A stretch of 64,000 nucleotides of DNA, from the NCBI RefSeq assembly GCF_018310695.1, contig NZ_JAGXCY010000002.1, positions 1-64,000 of the forward strand, written 5' to 3'. Positions 1 through 8,985 of this stretch are shown here, piece after piece. Made by a program: the position numbers and the translations under genes. This DNA comes from Paenibacillus sp. Marseille-Q4541. GTDB lineage: Bacteria; Bacillota; Bacilli; Paenibacillales; Paenibacillaceae. The notes under the pieces are model-generated. The model was not told the origin of the DNA and made no database searches. It saw only the letters and a program-made list of their open reading frames with translations. Numbering within the stretch: the first letter of the stretch is position 1; each line of letters begins with the position of its first letter.

Positions 1-61
1 TTTTATATTATTTTCCTTATTTAACTTTTGCACATTGGATAATCATGTGTTACTGATCATC

Positions 62-100
62 AAAAAACTCGATGCGATTAGAGAAATCACCGAGTTTTTT
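62..100 (-). terminator. Probable terminator of the vWA/DUF11 gene
   Basis: Ten-base arms (AAAAAACTCG at 62-71 and CGAGTTTTTT at 91-100) form a hairpin with a 19-base loop just past the stop of the minus-strand gene that ends at 120. The A/T ends would give a U-run in either direction, so it may act both ways. The large loop lowers confidence. Confidence 0.5.
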
Positions 101-119
101 GAACAACAACATAAATCTG

Positions 120-3100
120 CTATTCCTCCTTTTCTGGAATCACAATAACTGAAGCAGAGGCGTATTTCGGGCTGGCATTACTCGCTTCCCCGATTAGTGG
201 ACTAGTAATAACGATTTCCTTCTTAGTATCCGGTATGACATATGGAAAGGTTGCTTCAATGACTCCACCTATAGGAAACAGCTCGGTTTCATATACTACG
301 TCCAGAAGAGAGGCTACGAACTGAAAATGGATAAGATCAACATTGCCAACGTTTTTAATCGTAATAGTGAAGAACACGATTTCACCAAGACTCACTATCG
401 GTTTATTGACTGTTTCAGTAATCGTATAATCTGGTATAGCTAGAGATGTAACTGAAGCTGGTGCCTGTATATATGGGGTCTCATTAGAAAATGCCGTTGC
501 AATATTTACGTATTCTGTATTACCTACCGAATCAAGAGGGATCTGAAATGGTCTTATAAACTCTCGACTTTCTCCAGGAACTAAACTTGAAATCGTTGTT
601 CCAAAATCAGTTAAATTATCGAACACTCTTACATTGGTCAATGTATACTCTGAGGTATTTTCTACAGTGATTGTAAAGTAAACCCAACTTCCAGGATCTG
701 CAACAGAGTGGTCGACGACATGAGCTAAACTTAATAAAAAGTATGGAAGTAACACTGTAACATTTGATTCACTCTGTACAGGATTCGTTTGGGGTGAAGT
801 AACAGTAACCTGATTATGAATCATCGTACCTTGTGTTGTATTTTGTGGAACTACATAGGAAAAAGTGACCATTTGTTCTTCTCCTATTGCAAGTGCAGCA
901 ATTGTCTGTGTAGTTCCCGTTAATGAATCATGAATGATAATATTGCATGCCGTAGCATCTCCCATATTCGTAACCGTAACTGTATATATGATCGTACTTC
1001 CAGGTGTAGTGAAATTAGTGTTAGGTACTTTTGTCACTTGCAACACGGTACCTGTTAGCATGGTATATACAATTACTTCTGCTTCGGTACTTCTAGGGAC
1101 GGTTTGATCGGAAGAACAAGTAAATCGATTATGAATGACCGTTCCATTCGGCAAATCTGGAATAGTATAAAGGATACTCCGAACGATCGTATCACCAACA
1201 TTCAGCATGGATACCACTTCGCTAAACCCAATCTGTTCATCTTCAAGTAAAACATTTGTTTGTGGAACATTGCTTTGGTTTGTCACTGTCAAACTGTATA
1301 TAACAATCTCACCTGGCATAACTATTGATGGCTCTACTGTTTTGAATATAAGTAGACCCTCACCAATGACTTCAACCGTTGCTTCTGCTTCAACAGTTCC
1401 TGCTTCCTGCGAGGTTACAAGTAAGAGATTTACGATCTGGGATCCAATGAGAGCATCATTAGGTACTTGATAAGATACTTTTATACTACGACTCTCACCT
1501 ACTGCAAGTCCTGGAACGATTCTATCGATACCAAGAAGTTCATCCATGATGTGCAAGGAACTAAGCGGAACATTGCCTGGATTAGAAATGATTACATTGT
1601 AGCTGATTGTTTCTCCTGGCTCTGCTGTCAAGCGATCTGGAATTTTAGATACCCCTAAGGATGGTGTGGGTAATACTGTCACTTCCACACTAGAGTACGT
1701 AGGTTCTGTTTGCTCTGATAGGATGGTGGTGGTATTAATGTACATTTTTGGAGGGGTCTCAAGTGGTATCAAAAATGGAAAGTCGATCGTAATTGTTTCA
1801 CCGATTGCAATCGTGCCAATAGTTTGATTCAAATCAAGCGTAGGGTCTGAAATTGTAACATTCGTTAATGTTACGTTACCTCGATTTGTTGCCACCATCG
1901 TGAAGATAATGGTTGTTCCCGGTCTTGCCTCAGTCTCATTCACAAGTTTTTCAAGCGAAAGAAGTGGCATCGATAGCACTTCTACAATAGCACCCACCTC
2001 AATCGGCGGAAGATGATCAACAACAGTTGTTGCTGTATTCACAATTGTAGAACCAGGAATGGCTGTGCTTGGAATGATATATGGAAAATCAGTTGAAACC
2101 GTTGCGCCTTGCGGCACCTGATCTATTGTTGTATCAATCCCCAGCAATTCATCAGTTACACGCACGTTAATCAAATCCACAATGCCATCATTCATGATCG
2201 TTAACGTGAAAAGGACAACCTCACCCGGATAGGCCTCCGTTTTATCTACGGTCTTTCTAAACAAAAGTGATGGCCCAATTGCGATCACGACGGTTGCAGT
2301 AGCCTGAAATGGATCAGCAAAAGTATTATTTGTTACCGTAACGGTATTCACAAAATCTCCTGAGGGAGTTCCTGCTGGAATGGTGAATGGGAATGAAGTT
2401 ACGTATACTGCGTGGGGTTCTAACAAAGGAATGATATAATAAAATCCAAGCAGCGGATCCTCTACGATTGTATCAGTTAGAGGCAAAGTACCTGAATTTG
2501 TCACTTCGATAAAGTACATCATTTCCTCATTAGGAGATGCAGAGGAACGATCCGCAAATTTTGATAGACCAAGTGATGCAAGTGGAGTGCAGTGGCAGGC
2601 AACTATCGGAGTCTGAAAGTAAAGTGACTGTGGTGCAGCAGAATAATCGATAATTGGTTCTGCACTCTCCGTATGATTAGGTTCAATATAAGTAATGAAA
2701 GTTTGAGTATCTACATTGGTATGTAGGCTATCTCCGTTTGCTAATACATTCGTCTGCAAATCATAGGATATTGTTATCAATGTTTTGCTATCCTTCGTGA
2801 GTAGCCCAAGCGGAAGTATATTAAAATCTATAATGATCGTCCCATTGTTATCAACGTTGCTATCATCAACATCCGGCAATAGTGGTGCTTTCGGATATAC
2901 AGTATAATCGGGATCTGTCGGGTCGATAATTGCTGGCTGATTCGGAGATTTCAGTAAAAGTCCATCACGAATCCCCCTAATCTTAATGGACCCAGGTAGG
3001 TAGGAAAATAATGAAGTATGGATCTGATCTTGAAGCACAACGCGGCAACCGGCAGATAATTCAAATAAATTCTGTACCAAGGCATTCAACAGTTCAGCAA

Positions 3101-4466
3101 TTTGCGCATCTGGATCACTCGTATTTGCTTCTTTGAAATAAGCGGGCGCAGTTACGGTACTCTGTAATAACTCAATGACATTTTGTCTTGTATAAGGTCC
3201 TGGGGTTTGTGCGTCTATATTAATACCGAGCGCATAAAGTGACGCATTTCCGTCTTCAGGATCTTTGAGTTGTGTAGAAATATCCAGAAGTCGTTGCGAA
3301 GCTAAAATAATCTCATCGAATGTCGAAGAACGATTTGATATTTCTCCTACTAGAGTAGGAAGCGTTTGTTCGAGATAAACAAAATACTTCCAAGGGTCAC
3401 CAGGTATGTCTGAAAAAAAATCTGCATCCGTATCACCGAGTGCCGCCAAAGCATCTGGATTTTGCGGATTAATTGATCGATTCGACTGACCATCAGTAAT
3501 AAGAAGTACAGCACGTCTTAACATATCATCAGATTGAGCAAAACCTGAAGTAGTAAAAAGTTGATATGCTGCCTGAATCCCCGCCTCCGTATTTGTATCT
3601 TCCGCATATGGAATAGCCCAGACAAGGTTCTCCAGAATGGAGTTACCTGTATATCCAGTATCGTTCATACTGTAGGATAATTCCGCCGGTGTGAGTGGAA
3701 TACCCGCTGCAACGGAGTTGATTTGATTATTGGTGTAGGACGTGTTTGTAGAGTCATAAATATTAGCAATATAGTTAGCCAATACCGTGTCAGGGAGTGG
3801 ATTTCCTGCGTTGTCATAAATATCGCTATATCGAATTTTGTAGTAGTTATAATAATTGTATAAACTAAGCTCTACGCTTGCTGCTAAAGGAGCTGTTAAG
3901 GCTTCAAATGTCGTTAGTGAGGTAGCGTTCACGAAAGATTGATTACGGTATCCGAGAATTTGACCAATATAATTGCCAGGCAACGACGAACTACGTCTCC
4001 ATGTGAATAAAGTGCCTGGATAGTCGTAAGAGAAGCCGGGGACTGGGCCTGGGTTTGGATGAAATACAGCTCTCCCATACGGGACGATTGTGACCGTAGT
4101 AGCTCTGTTTACTGCCCACATCTGGTCTATTGTTGAAATAATTGCTCTTTTTGCTTGGGCGAATTTTGTACTACCACTTGTCATCATACTCGCCGTCACA
4201 TCTAATACAAAAACCACATCTAGTGGATGGGAAGGGAAATATTGAAAGTTTGCAGCTTTTGCGTAGATGTCGAGCGTGACCCTTTGTTTGCAATCACATT
4301 CCTCAGACGAAATGAGCTCTGCTCCTTTGGAGATACGAAGCAGGTCGGTAAAAGAAACAATCCCCCCTGCTCCTTGGTTCTGAGCAGCGTCAAATAAATT
4401 GGAAGTACCCGAGCTCATCCAATATGCTGCTAATGACATATCGTCAGTTGGACGTATATTATCCAT
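120..4466 (-). CDS. Giant von Willebrand A / DUF11-repeat protein
   Basis: About 1448 residues. The N-terminal third holds a von Willebrand factor A domain: a MIDAS-like DVTAS motif near residue 89 and an LLITDG strand near residue 325. It is followed by eight DUF11 repeats of about 125 residues, each opening with a pattern like K-x(7)-PGE and then TNxGNVPLT. Such repeats form beta-sandwich stalks in surface or spore-associated proteins. No signal peptide, LPXTG motif or C-terminal membrane segment is visible, so how it leaves the cell, if it does, is unclear. I start it at the ATG at 4466 because GAGAGGAG lies 8 bases upstream; an ATG ten codons earlier has no ribosome binding site. It is a monocistronic unit with its own terminator. 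A role in adhesion or in the outer spore layers is inference. Confidence 0.85.
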   Translation of the reverse strand: MDNIRPTDDMSLAAYWMSSGTSNLFDAAQNQGAGGIVSFTDLLRISKGAELISSEECDCKQRVTLDIYAKAANFQYFPSHPLDVVFVLDVTASMMTSGSTKFAQAKRAIISTIDQMWAVNRATTVTIVPYGRAVFHPNPGPVPGFSYDYPGTLFTWRRSSSLPGNYIGQILGYRNQSFVNATSLTTFEALTAPLAASVELSLYNYYNYYKIRYSDIYDNAGNPLPDTVLANYIANIYDSTNTSYTNNQINSVAAGIPLTPAELSYSMNDTGYTGNSILENLVWAIPYAEDTNTEAGIQAAYQLFTTSGFAQSDDMLRRAVLLITDGQSNRSINPQNPDALAALGDTDADFFSDIPGDPWKYFVYLEQTLPTLVGEISNRSSTFDEIILASQRLLDISTQLKDPEDGNASLYALGINIDAQTPGPYTRQNVIELLQSTVTAPAYFKEANTSDPDAQIAELLNALVQNLFELSAGCRVVLQDQIHTSLFSYLPGSIKIRGIRDGLLLKSPNQPAIIDPTDPDYTVYPKAPLLPDVDDSNVDNNGTIIIDFNILPLGLLTKDSKTLITISYDLQTNVLANGDSLHTNVDTQTFITYIEPNHTESAEPIIDYSAAPQSLYFQTPIVACHCTPLASLGLSKFADRSSASPNEEMMYFIEVTNSGTLPLTDTIVEDPLLGFYYIIPLLEPHAVYVTSFPFTIPAGTPSGDFVNTVTVTNNTFADPFQATATVVIAIGPSLLFRKTVDKTEAYPGEVVLFTLTIMNDGIVDLINVRVTDELLGIDTTIDQVPQGATVSTDFPYIIPSTAIPGSTIVNTATTVVDHLPPIEVGAIVEVLSMPLLSLEKLVNETEARPGTTIIFTMVATNRGNVTLTNVTISDPTLDLNQTIGTIAIGETITIDFPFLIPLETPPKMYINTTTILSEQTEPTYSSVEVTVLPTPSLGVSKIPDRLTAEPGETISYNVIISNPGNVPLSSLHIMDELLGIDRIVPGLAVGESRSIKVSYQVPNDALIGSQIVNLLLVTSQEAGTVEAEATVEVIGEGLLIFKTVEPSIVMPGEIVIYSLTVTNQSNVPQTNVLLEDEQIGFSEVVSMLNVGDTIVRSILYTIPDLPNGTVIHNRFTCSSDQTVPRSTEAEVIVYTMLTGTVLQVTKVPNTNFTTPGSTIIYTVTVTNMGDATACNIIIHDSLTGTTQTIAALAIGEEQMVTFSYVVPQNTTQGTMIHNQVTVTSPQTNPVQSESNVTVLLPYFLLSLAHVVDHSVADPGSWVYFTITVENTSEYTLTNVRVFDNLTDFGTTISSLVPGESREFIRPFQIPLDSVGNTEYVNIATAFSNETPYIQAPASVTSLAIPDYTITETVNKPIVSLGEIVFFTITIKNVGNVDLIHFQFVASLLDVVYETELFPIGGVIEATFPYVIPDTKKEIVITSPLIGEASNASPKYASASVIVIPEKEE

Positions 4467-4506
4467 ATATAGAACTCCTCTCTCTGGATGCGTCATAAGA
4501 AGCTTA

Positions 4507-4638
4507 TGCGCATCAGTGGAAGCCTATGAAGAAAAACTGCTTCGAATCGCTCCTTACGAATTGAAGTGGTCAGTGTACGGAGAAGAAAGCGAAATGATTT
4601 TCAAGTCTTTTTTCCTAGAAAACTTACTTGGAGAATAG
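4507..4638 (+). pseudogene. Possible 3' remnant of a plus-strand gene
   Basis: An open stretch of 43 codons ends in TAG at 4636-4638. Its composition looks protein-like, rich in Glu and aromatic residues (for example KWSVYGEE and FFLENL), but there is no start with a ribosome binding site and upstream it runs into the antisense of the vWA gene. It may be the tail of a gene whose front was lost when the vWA gene arrived, or chance. Family not recognised. The rest of the gap between 4467 and 4870 holds only a terminator. Confidence 0.2.
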
Positions 4639-4703
4639 CTGCTTATTCCCTTAAACCTTCAACTAAAATAAAATTCATCTCCATACCCAACACGATAACA
4701 AAA

Positions 4704-4724
4704 AGACCGCGTTTTACGCGGTCT
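4704..4724 (-). terminator. Terminator of the DUF1349 gene
   Basis: Perfect 8-bp stem (AGACCGCG / CGCGGTCT) with a 5-base loop, followed on the minus strand by TTTT. It lies downstream of the minus-strand DUF1349 gene. Near-identical hairpins end several other minus-strand genes in this window. Confidence 0.8.
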
Positions 4725-4869
4725 GATCATCAGCTATCATATTCAATTTGATATTCACAGCGGAATGCTTACTTCAAAGCGATAAATAAATCAATCTCAT
4801 TGTCTGGACTTTCCCGCTTATATCTTTCATATCTCAGCAAAAAAACACAATATCTAAGTGGATAAAAAG

Positions 4870-5469
4870 TTAGTTCGAAGGATCTGTATGAATATCCTGA
4901 TCTGCTTCTCTTGTTACCCATTTTGTAAATGTTACTTCTAATCCAGATCTCGTTGGGGAACAGACAAAAGGACCTGCTTGGAGCTCTGACGCTACAAATC
5001 GGGCGACTCTTATCGTTCTCCATTCTCCCTCTTCAATGCGGGCTCTAATAATTACAGCATCTTCGATGCAGGAAGCACGAATGGTAACTTCTTTATTTAT
5101 CCCTTCAGGTACTGGAGAAAGTGACCAATCTGAAAATTCATTCGTCACTACCACAGCAAGACAAGGAATTCCGTCGTTGATTTCAATTCCGGCTTTTACC
5201 CATTGTTTTGAATGATGCCAAATCATTAACCCTGCTTGATCATAAAGTTCTGTAAAAGAGTCTAGCTTAAAACTAACCTCAACTGCACGTTCTTTGTCCC
5301 ACGGTGCAAGCAATGAATGTCCACTATCACGTTCAAAACCATAAAGCGTTTTTACCCAGTAGTCACTGCCTTCTTCGGCCATAACGATAAGATTCTTATC
5401 TGCATATTCATAAGCTTTTGGCTCATTTGACCAAATGCCTTCACTCCATAATACGACCTTATCTTTCAT
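4870..5469 (-). CDS. DUF1349 (YesU-like) concanavalin-fold protein
   Basis: 199 residues, the usual size for DUF1349 proteins such as Bacillus YesU, which have a concanavalin/lectin-like beta-sandwich and are often found near carbohydrate genes. Typical features are the early WSEGIWSNEP segment, a central DQAGLMIWHHSKQWVKAGIE segment and the SDWSLSP strand. No signal peptide, so probably cytoplasmic. The ATG at 5469 has AAGGGG 9 bases upstream; a TTG codon directly before it is a less likely start. It is flanked by terminators on both sides, so it is transcribed alone. Substrate or partner unknown. Confidence 0.8.
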   Translation of the reverse strand: MKDKVVLWSEGIWSNEPKAYEYADKNLIVMAEEGSDYWVKTLYGFERDSGHSLLAPWDKERAVEVSFKLDSFTELYDQAGLMIWHHSKQWVKAGIEINDGIPCLAVVVTNEFSDWSLSPVPEGINKEVTIRASCIEDAVIIRARIEEGEWRTIRVARFVASELQAGPFVCSPTRSGLEVTFTKWVTREADQDIHTDPSN

Positions 5470-5661
5470 CAACGGATTCCCCTTTACTATAAAATGGATT
5501 ACTCAATAATTTATCTATAATCACTATTTCCTCAGGTACTTCATTCCTGGACACCAGGTTTTTGCAATTTATCTATACATTATTTATTTTAGCACGGATG
5601 GCGAAATTCTTGCGATTACGAGATTTTCTTTCTTTTAAAGATTCTCGATTTCATACAAAAA

Positions 5662-5682
5662 AAGCCGCGGAGTACGCGGCTT
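5662..5682 (-). terminator. Terminator of the nhaC-like gene
   Basis: Stem AAGCCGCG / CGCGGCTT with a 5-base loop, then a run of seven Ts on the minus strand. It lies about 40 bases past the stop of the antiporter gene. Same hairpin class as at 4704-4724. Confidence 0.85.
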
Positions 5683-5724
5683 AATCTATTTATAATATAC
5701 ATTCTTTTGTACTTACTTTATCCT

Positions 5725-7092
5725 CTACCCAAGCGAATTTTTCTGTAACTTGGGAAGTAAGGCATAGGCAAAGGTGATCAGTGGGCTTAACCACAAAAAG
5801 GTTGCATAGGGAGCATATTCTATTACAGGAACACCCAGTGTAGCCGCAAAGAAGGCACCGCTGACACCCCATGGAATAAGCGGATTAACTAGCGTCCCGC
5901 AATCTTCGAGTGTCCTAGAGAGCGTTTTTGCAGGAATACCTCTGCGCGTATATTCATCCTTGAACATCTGACCAGGTAAAAGAATAGATAGATACTGCTC
6001 ACCGGTCATCCCGTTTACTGCAATGGACGAGGCACCGGTCATAAGTACGATGTTGCTCTTACGTTTCAGTGGTTGAATCAATCTGCGGAAGAAGGCTTCA
6101 ATTACGCCGCAATGCTGCAATAATCCTCCGAGAGATAATGCAATTAATATAAGGGATACAGACCACATCATAGACTGCAATCCACCTCGGTTGACGATAG
6201 AGGCGACGGTTTCGTTCGTAATCGTGCTGGTGTATCCACTTTGCATTACACTGAACCAAACATCGATTGCCGTTTGCTGCTGGATCAAGGCGGTCACTAG
6301 TAAACCAGTGGCAATACCAACGATGAGTGTTGGCAGGATCGGAATCCGCTTAACAGAACATGCAATAACTGCGATCGGCGATAGTAACGTAAGCAAGTGA
6401 ATATGGAATCCATCTTGCAAAGCAAGTTTAATTTCTTGTATCGATGATAAATCGATGGTACCTGTCATTGGCATGAAAAAGAAAAAGACCGTGGTTATGA
6501 TTAATGCCGGTACTGTTGTGTACATCATATTTCCAATATGAGTGAAAATCGATATACCAGCTACTGCTGGAGCGAAATTCGTTGTATCTGAAAGAGGTGA
6601 CATTTTATCACCAAAACATGCACCGCATACGATCGCTCCAGCAGCCAAAGTTGGGGAAATCCCCGTGGTTAAAGCGATCCCCATTAAAGCAACGCCGACC
6701 GTACTGACTGTTGTAAAAGAGCTTCCCGTGAAAATGGATACAATAATCGTGACATATAACGCACTTACTGCAAAAAATTGCGGTTTAATATAATCCATAC
6801 CATAGTACAAAATCGTTGGCACTGTACCGCTCATCATCCATACAGCGATCAGAATACCAATGAGTGAAAGAATAAGAATCGGCATAATGGCCGTTTGAAT
6901 TCCTTGAAGCATGGCTGACTCGAGTTTCTTCCAAGAAACTCCGAATAAACGTAACAAAGTGGCTGTGCCAACAGTAGTTACGAGAAGCGGGATGTGTGGT
7001 TCCGCTTTTAGTAGAAAGATTGATACAAACAGAAGTGCCAAAATAAAAACGATAAGAATAATACTTTTTGAAAAACTAAGCTGTCGTTCCAT
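5725..7092 (-). CDS. nhaC: NhaC-family Na+/H+ antiporter
   Basis: 455 residues with about eleven hydrophobic segments throughout. It matches the NhaC family, which exchanges cytoplasmic Na+ (or, in some members, organic acids such as malate against lactate) for protons. Recognisable stretches include the PLLVTTVG segment near residue 35, the glycine/serine-rich FTGSSFTTVSTVGVALMG segment, and the GDKMSPLSDTTNFAPA motif typical of the family. Start ATG has TAAGGAG 10 bases upstream. It forms its own unit, with a promoter at 7228-7257 and a terminator at 5662-5682. The true counter-ion cannot be read from sequence. It could help pH or sodium homeostasis. Confidence 0.85.
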   Translation of the reverse strand: MERQLSFSKSIILIVFILALLFVSIFLLKAEPHIPLLVTTVGTATLLRLFGVSWKKLESAMLQGIQTAIMPILILSLIGILIAVWMMSGTVPTILYYGMDYIKPQFFAVSALYVTIIVSIFTGSSFTTVSTVGVALMGIALTTGISPTLAAGAIVCGACFGDKMSPLSDTTNFAPAVAGISIFTHIGNMMYTTVPALIITTVFFFFMPMTGTIDLSSIQEIKLALQDGFHIHLLTLLSPIAVIACSVKRIPILPTLIVGIATGLLVTALIQQQTAIDVWFSVMQSGYTSTITNETVASIVNRGGLQSMMWSVSLILIALSLGGLLQHCGVIEAFFRRLIQPLKRKSNIVLMTGASSIAVNGMTGEQYLSILLPGQMFKDEYTRRGIPAKTLSRTLEDCGTLVNPLIPWGVSGAFFAATLGVPVIEYAPYATFLWLSPLITFAYALLPKLQKNSLG

Positions 7093-7227
7093 GATGATAA
7101 GGCTCCTTAAACATTGTTGTGGTTATGATTTCCATATCCCTTTTCACTTTTTTAATATTTGTAAACATAAGACTAACACTTCTTTACTTTTAAGCTTTTT
7201 GGCTTTTGTGCATTGAAGTACAGACGT

Positions 7228-7257
7228 ACTATAAACGATAAGTAGGTACGGAGTCAA
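7228..7257 (-). promoter_or_regulatory. Probable sigma-A promoter of the nhaC-like gene
   Basis: On the minus strand TTGACT (7257-7252) and TATAGT (7233-7228) are separated by 18 bases. This predicts a leader of about 130 bases before the antiporter start. No known riboswitch was recognised in that leader. Confidence 0.55.
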
Positions 7258-7331
7258 TGTAATAAACATACAATGTAGTATTTTTAAGTAAATAGACAAA
7301 TTTAGATTATCTTAGATGCCCTGTTCGTGAA

Positions 7332-8969
7332 TTAATAAGAAGGAGTTTCGTTGTTGTAACGATCAAGAGCTTGTTGATGAATTTCAATTGCTCGTCCAAT
7401 ATGAATTGACTCTAGCTGCTCGATATAAGTATCAAACGTATCTATAGATTCAATGCCAAGGATCATTTTAAGTGAAGCCTCATCGACCAGTTTGTTTACT
7501 TCCTGCATAATCGCAGATAATTCGGCATTTTCTCGCTCCGTCTTTGGGGCAGAAGGAAGATTGTATAATGCAGCATCGGTATCTGCCCATATTTGAATTG
7601 CTTCTTGCTGCTCTGGAAGCGCATAGTACTGATCCAAATAACGTGTATCCTGCACAAAGGGACCGTAGTAACTCGCCCGGGTATACATGGCAAGTGCTTG
7701 AGCGGGAGATAATTTATCTGGATTATTCAATATGAGGTCAGTGTATGCCGGATAACCGTTCTTCATCTCATAACTTAGCCCTTCTTTACCAAAGTTAAAC
7801 AACAAATGGCCTTCTTCTCCGTATCCAAAATCAAGCATTCGCACTGCTTCTTCCACATGGGCGCTCGAAGTAGAAATCGCCACACTATTTGAACCCACAG
7901 CCGTAACTTTTTGGCCAAACTTAGGACGCTCTCCCTTTAGAAGTACAGGATAAGGTGCCGCAACTAATTCGGCTGCTGGATCTTTTTCTTTTAAAATACG
8001 GAGCCACGTTCCAATTCCAGATCCCGCATTCCATATACTTGCACCGCTTCGCCCCATGATCATGTTCATACCCTGAGTTTCCATATCGGTCGCTGAAAAA
8101 TGCATGTCGATGAGTCCTTCTGCATACCAATCGCGAAATAAGGATAGAAAATCCTTATATTCGGGTTCACTCGGACCAAATTTCACCAGCCCATCTTCCT
8201 GATAAAATCCCTTTTTAATGCCAAATGCCCCAATAAATGCACCACCTTCAATCCCAAATAATAGATTCGGCACACCGAGAAAAGTAAGTGGGGCATTTAT
8301 CCCTTTCTTTTCCTTGAAAGCAGTTAGCACCGTATGCCATTCACTAATTGTGCTCGGTACGGATAGACCAAGTTCGTCAAGCCAATCTTTACGGATGATG
8401 GGTCCTTGATAGGTCCGTAACTTGTCTTCAATTTGTATGAATGGAAATGCGTAGTAGCTTCCGTCAGCGGTACGAATCTGTTTATCAATCTCTGGATTAT
8501 TCGCAAGAAACTTTTTAAAATTGGGAGCATATTGATCAATAGGGTCATTTAATCTGAGAATATAACCATCATTAATCGCCTTTTCCGGACCTCCGGGATA
8601 ATTGATCCATTCATATTCGATAAGATCTGGCAAATTATCTGACATCAGAAGCACATTCAATGCTTCTTTCGCTTGATTCACAGGCGGATTAATAAATTCC
8701 AGTTTTACTCCTGTCTTCTGCTGCCATTCCTGAAAAAAAGGGACTTCTGCCAAATTCGATTTTATGCTCCCTACATTAGCGTTCAGTTCTGCCCAGTAGG
8801 TAAGCTTCCTATCATCTGGAGAAGAGAATTGCTTGTCAGAAGTATAAGCAACATCCGAAAGCATCGTGCTTCCCTTATTTCCTTCTTCTTCTGGAGTACA
8901 AGACGAACTTATGAAGAGAGCAAACATGACAAGTGCAAAGTAAATAGCTCTATTCCCTTTTCTCCCCAT
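7332..8969 (-). CDS. Extracellular solute-binding lipoprotein (second, LplA/YtcQ type)
   Basis: 545 residues. A basic N-terminus and hydrophobic stretch end in SSSC (Cys24), an atypical but plausible lipobox. The rest is a family 1 carbohydrate-binding protein of the LplA/YtcQ type used by Paenibacillus oligosaccharide importers. It is clearly a paralogue of the binding protein at 16743-18374: both share the early TYWAE segment, the PFFQEW segment, the QGPIIRKDWLDELGL segment and the RAIEI-(x)-RYNN tail. It starts 16 bases after the AraC-type regulator stop, with GAGGGGG upstream, so the two form an operon. No permease follows it, so it may feed the LplB/LplC-type permeases encoded about 7 kb upstream. 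Confidence 0.9.
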   Translation of the reverse strand: MGRKGNRAIYFALVMFALFISSSCTPEEEGNKGSTMLSDVAYTSDKQFSSPDDRKLTYWAELNANVGSIKSNLAEVPFFQEWQQKTGVKLEFINPPVNQAKEALNVLLMSDNLPDLIEYEWINYPGGPEKAINDGYILRLNDPIDQYAPNFKKFLANNPEIDKQIRTADGSYYAFPFIQIEDKLRTYQGPIIRKDWLDELGLSVPSTISEWHTVLTAFKEKKGINAPLTFLGVPNLLFGIEGGAFIGAFGIKKGFYQEDGLVKFGPSEPEYKDFLSLFRDWYAEGLIDMHFSATDMETQGMNMIMGRSGASIWNAGSGIGTWLRILKEKDPAAELVAAPYPVLLKGERPKFGQKVTAVGSNSVAISTSSAHVEEAVRMLDFGYGEEGHLLFNFGKEGLSYEMKNGYPAYTDLILNNPDKLSPAQALAMYTRASYYGPFVQDTRYLDQYYALPEQQEAIQIWADTDAALYNLPSAPKTERENAELSAIMQEVNKLVDEASLKMILGIESIDTFDTYIEQLESIHIGRAIEIHQQALDRYNNETPSY

Positions 8970-8985
8970 TCATGAACCCCCTCTT

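Noticed and set aside
1207..1470. Plus-strand reading frames inside the vWA/DUF11 gene
   Set aside because: They are antisense to a clear repeat protein and have no ribosome sites or family features.
7093..7220. Riboswitch in the nhaC-like leader
   Set aside because: The leader of about 130 bases shows only short weak hairpins and matches no riboswitch class I know.
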